Part shown: positions 18,347 to 26,257 of the stretch, in pieces | Layout of the letters: every line of letters begins with the position of its first letter | Numbering within the stretch: position 1 is the first letter of the stretch | Assembly: GCF_050589645.1 (NCBI RefSeq) | Contig: NZ_JBNGOQ010000003.1 | Span: 868,001 to 932,000 of the forward strand | DNA from: JBNGOQ01 sp050589645 | GTDB taxonomy: Bacteria > Bacteroidota > Bacteroidia > Flavobacteriales > Flavobacteriaceae | Direction of reading: 5' to 3' | DNA: 64,000 bases | Notes under the pieces: model-generated | Seen by the model: only the letters and a program-made list of their open reading frames with translations | Database searches by the model: none | Told to the model about the DNA's origin: nothing | Translations under genes and position numbers: made by a program

Positions 18347-19561
18347 CTATGCCTTCCGTTCCAAAAGGGCCATATAAAAGCCATCAAAACCTTGCCGGGA
18401 AACGAAAATGTGCTTTTCCTCTGCCAGTTTGAAATCGGCACCGCTCTCCGAGGACAGAAATTGTTTCACCTGCTCGTGATTCTCCTGCGGTAAAATGGAA
18501 CAAGTGGCATATACCAATTTCCCGCCATCTTTAACCATTTTGCTATAGCTTTGGAGGATTTGCTGTTGGGTCTCGGTAATTTTATCCAAAAACTCGGGTT
18601 GTAGTTTCCATTTGGCATCCGGATTTCTGCGTAGTACGCCCAGACCGGTACAAGGGGCATCGATCAGTACCCGATCAGCACTTCCATGCAGTTTTTTTAT
18701 GACCTTGGTGGAATCTATGGCCCGTGTCTCCACATTATGAGCACCGTTCCGCTTGGCGCGTCTTTTTAGCTCTTTCAGTTTATTGGCATAGATATCCAGT
18801 GCGATCACTTGTCCTTTGTTTTCCATGAGCGCTGCCAGGTGCAAGGATTTTCCTCCCGCTCCGGCACAGGCATCCACGACCCGTTGACCGGGTTTTACAT
18901 CCAACAATCGGGATACTAGTTGCGATGAGGCATCCTGTACTTCGAAAAAACCCTTTTTGAATGCTTCCGTTACAAACACATTGGTCCGTTCCCTTAACTT
19001 GAGTGCATCGGGATATCCTTTAATGGAATCGGTCTCAATAGCGTCCTCGCGTAAAAGCTTTACGAGCTCCGCCTTGGTCGTCTTAAGGGTGTTGGTTCGG
19101 AGGATTACCTCCGCCGGCTGGTTTAAGGCGTGGATTTCCTTTGTCCAAAGTTCGTTTCCCAGTGCTTTTTCTCCCAAAACATCCAACCAATCGGGAATGG
19201 ACTCCCTGTACTTCCTGATTTTGGAGAGTTCGTCAAATTTTCCTTTTATTTTTCTGGAAGGGGTGGGCTCTAGCTGCTTCCAATCTGGAAGTGTGATACC
19301 GCGCAAAACAGCCCAAACGGCGAACATACGAAACAGATTGGGTCGACTAAAAGGCGGTTTTACCTCTGCAATCTCCATATACAATCGCTTCCAACGAACA
19401 ATGTCATAGGTGGTTTCGGCAATGAAGGCCCTATCCCGGGAACCCCAACGTTTATCGAACCTCAAAACTTTTTCCACCATCTTGTCGGCATACTTGCCCT
19501 CATTGAAAATGAGCTCTAGGGCATTGATGACCGCAAACACTAGATTTCTATGTAATCGCAT
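18347..19561 (-). CDS. RsmB/NOP-family class I methyltransferase (RNA cytosine-5)
   Basis: 404 residues. The N-terminal part (about 1-150) is a NusB/RsmB-like helical RNA-binding region, followed by the SAM-binding motif VVDACAGAGGKSLHLAAL (about residues 216-233), the DAPCTGLGVLRRNPD block with the conserved cysteine, and the catalytic-cysteine motif YATCSILPQENHEQV. This matches enzymes that make m5C in 16S rRNA (RsmB type) or tRNA. The N-terminus differs from E. coli RsmB, so I leave the exact target open. A TACCTTTG box lies at 19582-19589 on the minus strand, 20 bases ahead of the start. Confidence 0.88.
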   Translation of the reverse strand: MRLHRNLVFAVINALELIFNEGKYADKMVEKVLRFDKRWGSRDRAFIAETTYDIVRWKRLYMEIAEVKPPFSRPNLFRMFAVWAVLRGITLPDWKQLEPTPSRKIKGKFDELSKIRKYRESIPDWLDVLGEKALGNELWTKEIHALNQPAEVILRTNTLKTTKAELVKLLREDAIETDSIKGYPDALKLRERTNVFVTEAFKKGFFEVQDASSQLVSRLLDVKPGQRVVDACAGAGGKSLHLAALMENKGQVIALDIYANKLKELKRRAKRNGAHNVETRAIDSTKVIKKLHGSADRVLIDAPCTGLGVLRRNPDAKWKLQPEFLDKITETQQQILQSYSKMVKDGGKLVYATCSILPQENHEQVKQFLSSESGADFKLAEEKHIFVSRQGFDGFYMALLERKA

Positions 19562-19581
19562 ATCGAAATAAATTCTGGCCG

Positions 19582-19589
19582 CAAAGGTA
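19582..19589 (-). promoter_or_regulatory. Promoter -7 box (TACCTTTG) for the RsmB-type methyltransferase
   Basis: Exact TANNTTTG match on the minus strand, 20 bases before the start codon at 19561. The -33 element is not recognisable. Confidence 0.4.
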
Positions 19590-19637
19590 CCATTTTGAAA
19601 TCGTTTAAATTATGTAATTTGGCCGTAAAGCTAACCA

Positions 19638-20219
19638 TTGGAAGAAGAGCTCTTTATTGTTGCCCTGAGGCAGGGAGATCAGCGGGCCTACCTTCAATTG
19701 CTGGAGGCATATCAGCAAAAGGTGTTTAATACCTGTATCTCTTTTGTGCCCAATGCTGCCGATGCGGAAGATATTGCCCAGGAAGTGTTTATAGAGGTGT
19801 TCAATTCAGTTTCCAAATTTAAGGGTGATGCCAAACTTTCTACCTGGATCTATCGCATATCGGTGAACAAGAGCCTGGAGTTCATTAGAAAGAAAAAGGC
19901 AAAAAAACGTTTTGGCTTTATGCAGTCCATTCTGGGTAATGATATACCAATAGACAGACGTTCCTATTTCACGGAATTTGACCATCCGGGCATACTCTTG
20001 GAGAACAAGGAAAAAAATGAAATACTGTTTAGGGCCATTCATAGCCTACCGGACAGTCAGCGGGTGGTTTTTACCCTGCACAATATCGAAGGCAGAAGTT
20101 ACAAAGAGGTCGCCGAGGTGACCGGGAAGAGCATTTCATCCGTTGAATCACTTATGTTCAGGGCCAAGAAAAGTTTAAGGCAATTGTTGGAGGCCTATTA
20201 TAAAAAAGAGGGATTTTAG
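19638..20219 (+). CDS. ECF-type RNA polymerase sigma factor (module A)
   Basis: 193 residues with sigma region 2 (AADAEDIAQEVFIEVFNSVSKF and LSTWIYRISVNKSLEFIRKKKAK in overlapping blocks) and region 4 (SYKEVAEVTGKSISSVESLMFRAKKSL). The start must be the TTG at 19638: an in-frame TAA stop lies at 19632-19634 and no ATG follows until well inside region 2. It is followed by a small single-pass membrane protein and a Spy-like periplasmic protein, the usual order of sigma factor, anti-sigma and periplasmic sensor in Bacteroidota, which suggests control by envelope stress. A terminator closes the module at 21084-21114. Confidence 0.92.
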   Translation: MEEELFIVALRQGDQRAYLQLLEAYQQKVFNTCISFVPNAADAEDIAQEVFIEVFNSVSKFKGDAKLSTWIYRISVNKSLEFIRKKKAKKRFGFMQSILGNDIPIDRRSYFTEFDHPGILLENKEKNEILFRAIHSLPDSQRVVFTLHNIEGRSYKEVAEVTGKSISSVESLMFRAKKSLRQLLEAYYKKEGF

Positions 20220-20270
20220 CGCATGTTTTTGTTGTTAAAGACATCTTAAAACATAAGAACAAACTAATTT

Positions 20271-20591
20271 ATGATGGATCAAGAAAATGTAGAAAAGCAA
20301 GTGGAAGAGACCCTGGAAGCTGCTTCCCGAATAGCTCAGGTAAAAGCGCCGCCTTTTTTTAAGGAAGGGGTCCTGAACCGAATGAGAACTGGGAAAGGAG
20401 AAGAGGAAAGACCTCTGATACCGTGGTTTACCCCCAAATATCAGGTTGCTGCCCTTATTTGTATTATTATGGTCAATGCCTTTGTCCTGCTTTGGTACGC
20501 TTCGGATAATTACGATCAGAGTGTGGCGAATTTTGCCCAGGCCTACGGTATTTCCAACTCGGATAATGATTCTTTTTTTAATGTGAACTAA
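20271..20591 (+). CDS. Small single-pass membrane protein, probable anti-sigma factor
   Basis: 106 residues with an N-terminal cytoplasmic segment of about 55 residues rich in charged residues, one membrane helix (about 58-78, VAALICIIMVNAFVLLWYA) and a short acidic, Asn-rich outer tail. There is no zinc-finger HxxxCxxC motif. The role as anti-sigma is inferred only from size, topology and position 51 bases after the sigma gene and 6 bases before the Spy-like gene. Two adjacent ATG codons can serve as start. Confidence 0.55.
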   Translation: MMDQENVEKQVEETLEAASRIAQVKAPPFFKEGVLNRMRTGKGEEERPLIPWFTPKYQVAALICIIMVNAFVLLWYASDNYDQSVANFAQAYGISNSDNDSFFNVN

Positions 20592-20597
20592 ATAGGT

Positions 20598-21053
20598 ATG
20601 AAAAAAAATTTACTTCTATTCATTTTGCTAATTTTCCTGGTGCTGATGAACGGCACCCTGCTCTACCTGTTTTTTAGCAAAGCTCCCGGACGTCCGGCAC
20701 CCCCTCATTTGTTTATTGTAAAGGAACTGAGGTTTAGTCCATCGCAGATGCAACAGTACGATTCGCTTCAAGATGAATTTGAAAGTGCCATGAGGCCACT
20801 TAGGGAAAGGACGCGAACTACTAAGGATGCCTTGTTCAACAGTATTTCCAAAGAAAGGTATGCGGAAAGGGCAATAGATTCCCTGACCTCGATTATAGGC
20901 ACCTTGGCAAAAGAGGAGGACCAACAGGTGGCCCGTCACTTTAGGGCCATCTACGAACTTTGTGATGAAAAACAAAAGCGCCAGTTTCGAAGAATTCTCA
21001 AGGATGCGCTTCATGGTCCTGGGAAAAACGGCCACGGTCCCCCACCAAGATAG
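20598..21053 (+). CDS. Spy/CpxP-like periplasmic stress protein
   Basis: 151 residues, an N-terminal hydrophobic anchor or signal (about 6-26) and then a purely helical, charged domain with LxxxQxxxYDSLQDEFESAMRPLRERTR-type heptads, resembling Spy/CpxP and heavy-metal-resistance (metal-sensing) periplasmic proteins. The tail is rich in Gly, His and Pro (GPGKNGHGPPPR), a possible metal-binding end. By analogy it would report periplasmic misfolding or metals to the anti-sigma factor encoded just before it. It is the last gene before the terminator at 21084. Confidence 0.6.
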   Translation: MKKNLLLFILLIFLVLMNGTLLYLFFSKAPGRPAPPHLFIVKELRFSPSQMQQYDSLQDEFESAMRPLRERTRTTKDALFNSISKERYAERAIDSLTSIIGTLAKEEDQQVARHFRAIYELCDEKQKRQFRRILKDALHGPGKNGHGPPPR

Positions 21054-21083
21054 CACAAACCAGCCCCCTTGGCAATAAGCATG

Positions 21084-21114
21084 GCCTTTCACTTTTGTGA
21101 AAGGCTTTTTTTTT
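21084..21114 (+). terminator. Rho-independent terminator after the ECF module A
   Basis: Arms GCCTTTCAC (21084-21092) and GTGAAAGGC (21097-21105) are perfect, loop TTTT, followed by nine T. It separates the sigma/anti-sigma/Spy module from the EF-hand lipoprotein gene that begins at 21181. Confidence 0.85.
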
Positions 21115-21180
21115 ATAAAACGCAAGTTTTTTTTGGAAAAGGTCTCTAAAGATTCATATAACATTTAAAAGTTTTAAAAC

Positions 21181-21486
21181 ATGAAGATTAGGAGTTCCAA
21201 ATTTGTATTGATACTGGGTCTTTCATCCTTAATGGGGTGTTATACCGCTTGTGGGCAATCCCCGGATGAGAGGAAGGGAAAAAACAAACCTCCAACGGTG
21301 GAAGAGCTGTTTGCCAAAATGGATGTGAACGAGGATGGGCAAATTTCAGAGGAGGAATGCAAGGGTCCCTTAAAAAAACATTTTGCCAAGATCGACACCA
21401 ATGAAGACGGATACCTTTCCAAAGAGGAATTGGAGGACGCGCCCAGATCAAAACGCCCAAAAAAGGGCCCCAAAGGAAAACAATAA
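21181..21486 (+). CDS. EF-hand calcium-binding lipoprotein
   Basis: 101 residues. A signal peptide ends in the lipobox LMGC (cysteine about 20), so the mature protein is lipid-anchored in the envelope. Two EF-hand loops follow: DVNEDGQISEEE (about 49-60) and DTNEDGYLSKEE (about 72-83), each with the D-x-N/D-x-D-G-x-I/L-x-x-E pattern that holds calcium. The C-terminus is highly basic (Lys/Arg/Pro). It is 12 bases before the next ATG of the YHYH gene and appears to start a new transcription unit after a terminator. Function is unknown beyond calcium binding. Confidence 0.8.
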   Translation: MKIRSSKFVLILGLSSLMGCYTACGQSPDERKGKNKPPTVEELFAKMDVNEDGQISEEECKGPLKKHFAKIDTNEDGYLSKEELEDAPRSKRPKKGPKGKQ

Positions 21487-21528
21487 CTTAAATATTGAAT
21501 GATGATTGCGAAAACAAAAAACGAATTG

Positions 21529-22299
21529 ATGAAGCTCAAGGTAATCTTACCGGTTTGTTTTGTTATCACGGTACTGATACTTGCCTTTATCTCCTGTAGT
21601 AGTGATAGCACGTCCGATGGGGAAGCCGAAGATGACGATGATATTGTGGTCACAGAGCTACACGCTGCTTTTGAGGACTTTGACACCGATAATACGGATA
21701 TTTATCTAGATGGCTCCAATGTGGTCATTGAGACCAACGGACTCCCCAATCATACGACACCTTATTGGGGTGAGGGGAATGCGCTTTATGTGGAGCCCAC
21801 AGTGGCAACTGGCCTAACGCCCAGCCTTATTCCCAACTACGATGGTTCTAACACCCTGCGGGTTTCGAGCAGTCCCAACTTGGCAAATACATCCACGTCC
21901 ACCAACATGGGTGCGATTGGGATATCCGTCAGCGGTGCCGCTATTTTTAATGATCAGGAGGCAAATGGGGCACTGGATGATGCCATCGTCAGTTTGGATT
22001 ATACAGGAGGGCATATTGGTCCGGCCGAATATCACTATCATTTGGAACCCACGGCCTTTTCGGAAGACGATGAGAACCTGATCGGTATTCTGGCCGACGG
22101 ATTTTTTATCTACGGCAGAAAGTGCAACTCCACTGGGGATTACCCAACAGATCTTGACGCCTCTGGTGGCCATACCGCAGCCACGCAGCATACTACGGAG
22201 GCGGAGTATCATTATCACATAGAAAACGAATTATATCTCAATGCATACTATATCATTTTTCCGGGCGATTATCAGGGTACGCCAAGTAGTATTAACTAA
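21529..22299 (+). CDS. YHYH-domain lipoprotein
   Basis: 256 residues from ATG 21529, chosen because it yields a compact lipoprotein signal with cysteine in LAFISCSS; in-frame ATGs at 21499 and 21502 would add ten residues. After an acidic linker (EAEDDDD) the protein has two copies of the motif EYHYH: AEYHYHLEPTAF (about residue 165) and AEYHYHIENELY (about 235). The YHYH family (PF14240) has no established function; the paired Tyr/His clusters suggest metal binding, which is inference. It lies between an EF-hand lipoprotein and a MORN-repeat gene and SCO1. Confidence 0.8.
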   Translation: MKLKVILPVCFVITVLILAFISCSSDSTSDGEAEDDDDIVVTELHAAFEDFDTDNTDIYLDGSNVVIETNGLPNHTTPYWGEGNALYVEPTVATGLTPSLIPNYDGSNTLRVSSSPNLANTSTSTNMGAIGISVSGAAIFNDQEANGALDDAIVSLDYTGGHIGPAEYHYHLEPTAFSEDDENLIGILADGFFIYGRKCNSTGDYPTDLDASGGHTAATQHTTEAEYHYHIENELYLNAYYIIFPGDYQGTPSSIN

Positions 22300-22867
22300 G
22301 CTATTGCTCATTCCGGTGCTAATTTTTAGCCTTTTGGGCAATGGGCGGGGATCGGAGGAGCTAGTAATAGCTCCTGTGGAAGTGGCCAAAAACGAATTGA
22401 CCCTACGACCCAAGTTGGGCAAATGGTTCTATAGGGATAAGGCCTTTACCGGTTATACTATGGTATACCATCCCAATGGGGCTATTGCAGAGCGCGTGGG
22501 ATACTATCAGGGGAAAAAACAGGGAAGGACCCAGAAATGGTTTGCCGATGGCACCCTTCGCAGGTGGGCAACCTACCATGCAAATCGGTTAAACGGAAGG
22601 GTACGAAGTTGGTGGCCCAATGGGGTGTTAAGCATGGAATCCAATTATGTGGATGGAGTGGCCCACGGAGTCCAGAGAAAATGGTACCCCAACGGACAAT
22701 TGGCCCGACAAACCCGATTGAATCTTGGTAGGGAAGAGGGGATGCAACAGGCTTGGCTGAGGAATGGAAAGCTTTACGCCAACTATGAGGCCAGGGACGG
22801 TCGTTTTTTTGGCCTTAAACGTTCAAATTTATGTTATGCATTGGAAGATGAAGTGGTGCAACGGTAA
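22241..22867 (+). CDS. Secreted MORN-repeat (YwqK-like) protein
   Basis: 208 residues with at least four repeats of the form Y-H/P-N-G-x-x-x-x-x-x-x-Y-x-x-G (for example YHPNGAIAERVGYYQGKKQG and WWPNGVLSMESNYVDGVAHG). A hydrophobic segment at about 18-34 (LTKLLLIPVLIFSLLG) acts as signal peptide. The ATG at 22241 overlaps the YHYH gene by 59 bases; a TTG at 22304 would give no overlap. Proteins of this kind are labelled YwqK antitoxins in databases, but with a signal peptide and no toxin partner that label does not fit. Part of the envelope locus. Confidence 0.72.
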   Translation: MHTISFFRAIIRVRQVVLTKLLLIPVLIFSLLGNGRGSEELVIAPVEVAKNELTLRPKLGKWFYRDKAFTGYTMVYHPNGAIAERVGYYQGKKQGRTQKWFADGTLRRWATYHANRLNGRVRSWWPNGVLSMESNYVDGVAHGVQRKWYPNGQLARQTRLNLGREEGMQQAWLRNGKLYANYEARDGRFFGLKRSNLCYALEDEVVQR

Positions 22868-23522
22868 TGGCTGTTTCTTGGTGTTCATCGCCTTATGGTC
22901 CCTAGCTGCCTGTAAAGACACCAAGGAAACCGAAAAATTGAGTAGGACAGCCCATCTACCGTATTATAGGGATGCATCCTTTAGCCCCCATTGGTTGGAA
23001 AAGGACAGCGACACTATCAGGTCCTTTCACCGTATTCCCGATTTTGAATTCGTGAACCAATTGGGCGACACCATTACCCAAGAGACCTTTGGGAATAAAA
23101 TATATGTGGCCGATTTCTTTTTTACCTCCTGTCCGGGCATATGCCCTAAAATGACGGCCAACATGTCCCTTTTACAGAAGGAATTTATAGCCGATGATGG
23201 GGTTTTATTACTATCCCATTCAGTAACCCCGGAAAGGGATTCGGTACCCGTTTTAAAAAGCTATGGGGCAAACAAAGGGGTAGACCCCAACAAATGGCAT
23301 CTGGTGACCGGGGAACGAAAGCAGATTTACGATTTGGGACGGGATGCCTATTTTGTCGAGGAGGATTTAGGTGTTCCTAAGGATGTAAACGATTTTTTGC
23401 ATACCGAGAATTTTGTACTTATAGATACGGAAAGGCACATAAGGGGCATTTACAATGGCCTTAATAAAACTGCGATTGCACAGTTGATCGCCGATATAAA
23501 GACTTTAAAATCTGAAAACTAA
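22836..23522 (+). CDS. SCO1/SenC-family copper-binding thioredoxin-fold lipoprotein
   Basis: 228 residues from ATG 22836 (a second ATG at 22848 is equally possible). A hydrophobic segment ends in the lipobox LAAC, so it is membrane-anchored facing the periplasm. The SCO signature is intact: DFFFTSCPGICPKM with the CxxxC copper ligands (about residues 99-103) and the distal histidine in FVLIDTERHIRGIYNG. SCO proteins deliver copper to the CuA site of cytochrome oxidase or act as thiol oxidoreductases. No oxidase subunit is nearby; the neighbours are a YHYH protein, a MORN protein and a diheme peroxidase. Confidence 0.9.
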   Translation: MHWKMKWCNGNGCFLVFIALWSLAACKDTKETEKLSRTAHLPYYRDASFSPHWLEKDSDTIRSFHRIPDFEFVNQLGDTITQETFGNKIYVADFFFTSCPGICPKMTANMSLLQKEFIADDGVLLLSHSVTPERDSVPVLKSYGANKGVDPNKWHLVTGERKQIYDLGRDAYFVEEDLGVPKDVNDFLHTENFVLIDTERHIRGIYNGLNKTAIAQLIADIKTLKSEN

Positions 23523-23690
23523 AATGGCAATGAAGCAAGTGGCGTAAGGGCTTCGTTGGGGATAATGTTTTTTTATTTCCAAAGAACACAAGTTTTTTCA
23601 GGAGAACACATCTAAAAGAATACAGCAAAAAACAAAAGATGGCAGAAAATTACCTTTCAAAATTTAGTAACCCCGTTAACACGTATTTAT

Positions 23691-25070
23691 ATGAAAAGGT
23701 ATTTTGTTGTCTTCGTTTTTATGGCCCTGTATTCATGCGGGCCCGATGAGGAGTTTGTGGATGTGGATGCCAATCCGGATGAAGTAGTTACCGACCCCAC
23801 TGATTTGGATGAGGAATTGCTCACAGCTTTGGATGTTGCTTCGGACGGCCTGGGCACCTCTTTCTTTATTTTGCCCTCGGAAACCGATTTGGCCAGCATC
23901 CCCCAGGATCCGATGAATCCGCTTACCGCCGAAAAAGTAGCCCTGGGCAAACTTTTGGTGCATGAAACAGCTACTGGTGGGGCACCTAAGACGGCGTCGA
24001 CCAAATTCACCTATGCCTGTGCTACCTGCCATCCTGTGGCTTCGGGATTTTATGCAGGTGCCAGACAGGGCATCAGCGAGGGCGGTATCGGTTTCGGTCT
24101 GGCGGGTGAGGGAAGAAGTGTTGACCCCAATGTACCCTTGGATTCCGTGGATATCCTGCCCATAAAGGTTCCTACGCTGATCAATGTGGCCTATCAGGAA
24201 GTGATGTTGTGGAACGGAGCCCTGGGCGGTACGGGAATTAATGAACCGTTTATAAACGTGGGGACCAACGCCACCGATTTGCCCGATAACCTATTGGGCT
24301 TTGAAGGTCTGGAAGTACAGGGAATGGCCGGACAGGATGTGCATCGGCTAAAAATTGATCAGGAATTTGCCGAGGCATTCGGGTATACGGAAATGTTTGA
24401 TGCCGCCTTTCCGGATGTTCCGGTGGGCGAACGGTATTCCCGCCTCACGGGCGCACTTGCCATAGCGGCTTTTAATAGGACCGTCCTGGCCAATCAGGCA
24501 CCTTGGCAAGAATGGTTGAAAGGGAATTTTGACGCCATGAGCGAACAGGAAAAACGTGGGGCCCTGGTGTTTATGGGCAAGGGCCAATGCGTAAATTGTC
24601 ATACCGGGCCGTCCTTGAAATCCAACGAATTCCACGCCTTCGGTATGGGCGATCTGATAGGCGATGGAGCCATCATCCTGGACCGGCGGGGTTTTAGAAA
24701 GGACGTAACCAGGGGAAGGGGCGCCTTTACGGAAAGGGAGGAGGACAACTTTAAGTTTAAGGTACCCAACCTATACAATTTGGCCGACAATCCTTTTTAT
24801 GGCCATGGCGGGACCTTTACCAGTATCCTTGAGGTGGTGACCTATAAGAACAATGGGAGAAAACAAAACGATAGGGTGCCTAATTCGCAGTTGGCAGAGG
24901 AATTTGGGAACCTAAATTTAACAGATGATGAAATGGCAGATCTGACGGCTTTTCTGGCAAGTGCCCTGCGCGACCCCAATCTGCAACGGTATGTGCCCGA
25001 GGAAGTGCTTTCGGGCTTTTGTTTTCCCGCCAATGATGAACTGTCCAAACAAGACTTAGGTTGCGATTAG
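23691..25070 (+). CDS. Diheme cytochrome c peroxidase / MauG-family lipoprotein
   Basis: 459 residues. Lipobox in MALYSCGPDEE (cysteine about 17), then two c-type heme motifs CATCH (about residue 108) and CVNCH (about 302) at the spacing seen in bacterial diheme peroxidases; the GHGGTFTSILEVVTYKNNG block near the C-terminus is typical of this family. Such proteins reduce hydrogen peroxide with electrons from cytochrome c or carry out MauG-like oxidation of partner proteins. It is 168 bases after SCO1; the gap has no clear terminator. A terminator at 25095-25127 follows. Confidence 0.92.
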   Translation: MKRYFVVFVFMALYSCGPDEEFVDVDANPDEVVTDPTDLDEELLTALDVASDGLGTSFFILPSETDLASIPQDPMNPLTAEKVALGKLLVHETATGGAPKTASTKFTYACATCHPVASGFYAGARQGISEGGIGFGLAGEGRSVDPNVPLDSVDILPIKVPTLINVAYQEVMLWNGALGGTGINEPFINVGTNATDLPDNLLGFEGLEVQGMAGQDVHRLKIDQEFAEAFGYTEMFDAAFPDVPVGERYSRLTGALAIAAFNRTVLANQAPWQEWLKGNFDAMSEQEKRGALVFMGKGQCVNCHTGPSLKSNEFHAFGMGDLIGDGAIILDRRGFRKDVTRGRGAFTEREEDNFKFKVPNLYNLADNPFYGHGGTFTSILEVVTYKNNGRKQNDRVPNSQLAEEFGNLNLTDDEMADLTAFLASALRDPNLQRYVPEEVLSGFCFPANDELSKQDLGCD

Positions 25071-25094
25071 GGTTTTTGAGGTTGATTTGTGTGT

Positions 25095-25127
25095 AAAGGG
25101 AGGTGGCTTTTTCCCCTCCCTTTTTTT
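25095..25127 (+). terminator. Rho-independent terminator after the diheme peroxidase gene
   Basis: Arms AAAGGGAGG (25095-25103) and CCTCCCTTT (25115-25123) followed by a T-run through 25127. It ends the unit containing SCO1 and the peroxidase. Confidence 0.8.
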
Positions 25128-25171
25128 CTTCGCACAACACATTGGTTTGGCAATTATCCCTACTTTTGGAC

Positions 25172-26200
25172 ATGCGCATTTTTCTTCCCCTTGTTTTTCT
25201 TGTAGTGATGGCCTCCTGCGGTACGCAGGAAGGTAGTCACCATTTTTCTTCGGTCCATATCGAAACGCTTTATACGGATTCCATAGGTATCCGGGCCATT
25301 GAACTTATGCCCGGAAGTCTGGCCTTTGCCGCCAATAGGGGTATTTTTGGCTCGGTGGACCTACAAAGTGGTGAAGTGCGTACAAATACGCAGCAATACG
25401 ACAGCATAACGCCTGCCTTTAGATCTGTGGCCCATACGGCAACGGATTTTTTTATGCTTTCGGTGGGGAATCCTGCCCTTTTGTACAAAACCGGGGATCA
25501 GGGACGTATGGAATTGGTCTATACCGAGGAAGGGGAAGGGGTTTTTTACGATTCCATGACCTTTTGGAACGACAACGAAGGTATTGCGCTGGGCGATAGT
25601 AGGGAGGGATGTTTGTCCATTCTTATTACAAGGGATGGTGGAACCCGTTGGAAAAAAACGCCCTGCTCAGAGCTTCCCGAAGTCCCGGAAGGGGAGGGGG
25701 CTTTTGCGGCCAGCAATACGAATATTGAGGTGGTGGGAGATATGACTTATCTGGTTACGACAAGTAGTACCATCTATATTTCCGAGGATAAGGGGGCAAG
25801 CTGGAAGGTGGTAAAAACCCCAATAGTGGCAGATGCCCCAACCCAAGGTATTTATTCCATTGATTTTTACAATGCGGATTTGGGGGTGGTTTTTGGAGGG
25901 GATTATACGGACCCGGATAACGCTAAGGCCAATAAGGCCATTACCAAAGATGGGGGACGTAGTTGGCACTTGATAGCAGATGGAGAAACACCTGGATACA
26001 AGAGTTGTGTACAATTTGTGCCCCATGCTGGCGGGAACGACATTGTTGCTTTGGGTTTTACCGGGATTTCATACTCCAAGGACATGGGAAAGACCTGGGA
26101 GACACTTTCGGAGGAGTCTTTTTATACCATTCGATTTTTGAATGACAGTACAGCCTATGCTGCCGGAAGAGGTCGTATTGCCAAGCTGACCTTCAAATAA
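25172..26200 (+). CDS. BNR/YCF48-like beta-propeller lipoprotein
   Basis: 342 residues from ATG 25172 (MRIFLPLVFLVVMASCG, a lipoprotein signal with lipobox MASC); a longer frame to 25103 runs through the terminator hairpin and was rejected. Repeats with S/T-x-D-x-G-x-x-W are visible: TRDGGTRWKK, SEDKGASWKV, TKDGGRSWHL and SKDMGKTWET, the Asp-box pattern of sialidase-like and Ycf48-like propellers. Annotated relatives are often called oxidoreductases without proof; I see no cofactor motif, so only the fold is claimed. Ends directly at a terminator hairpin. Confidence 0.8.
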   Translation: MRIFLPLVFLVVMASCGTQEGSHHFSSVHIETLYTDSIGIRAIELMPGSLAFAANRGIFGSVDLQSGEVRTNTQQYDSITPAFRSVAHTATDFFMLSVGNPALLYKTGDQGRMELVYTEEGEGVFYDSMTFWNDNEGIALGDSREGCLSILITRDGGTRWKKTPCSELPEVPEGEGAFAASNTNIEVVGDMTYLVTTSSTIYISEDKGASWKVVKTPIVADAPTQGIYSIDFYNADLGVVFGGDYTDPDNAKANKAITKDGGRSWHLIADGETPGYKSCVQFVPHAGGNDIVALGFTGISYSKDMGKTWETLSEESFYTIRFLNDSTAYAAGRGRIAKLTFK

Positions 26201-26234
26201 AAAAGGGGAGATTGCGAACAACCTCCCCTTTTTT
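26201..26234. terminator. Bidirectional terminator hairpin
   Basis: Arms AAAAGGGGAG (26201-26210) and CTCCCCTTTT (26223-26232) with a 12-base loop, T-rich on both strands, between convergent genes ending at 26200 and 26258. Confidence 0.8.
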
Positions 26235-26257
26235 GACCAATTAACCAAACCAAATCA

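Noticed and set aside
22241..22867. MORN-repeat gene as an antitoxin of a toxin-antitoxin pair
   Set aside because: Database naming suggests YwqK antitoxin, but the protein has a signal peptide and no small toxin gene is adjacent.
25161..25168. TACTTTTG as promoter for the BNR lipoprotein gene
   Set aside because: It is only four bases ahead of the ATG, so transcription would start after the start codon; the -33 region does not match.
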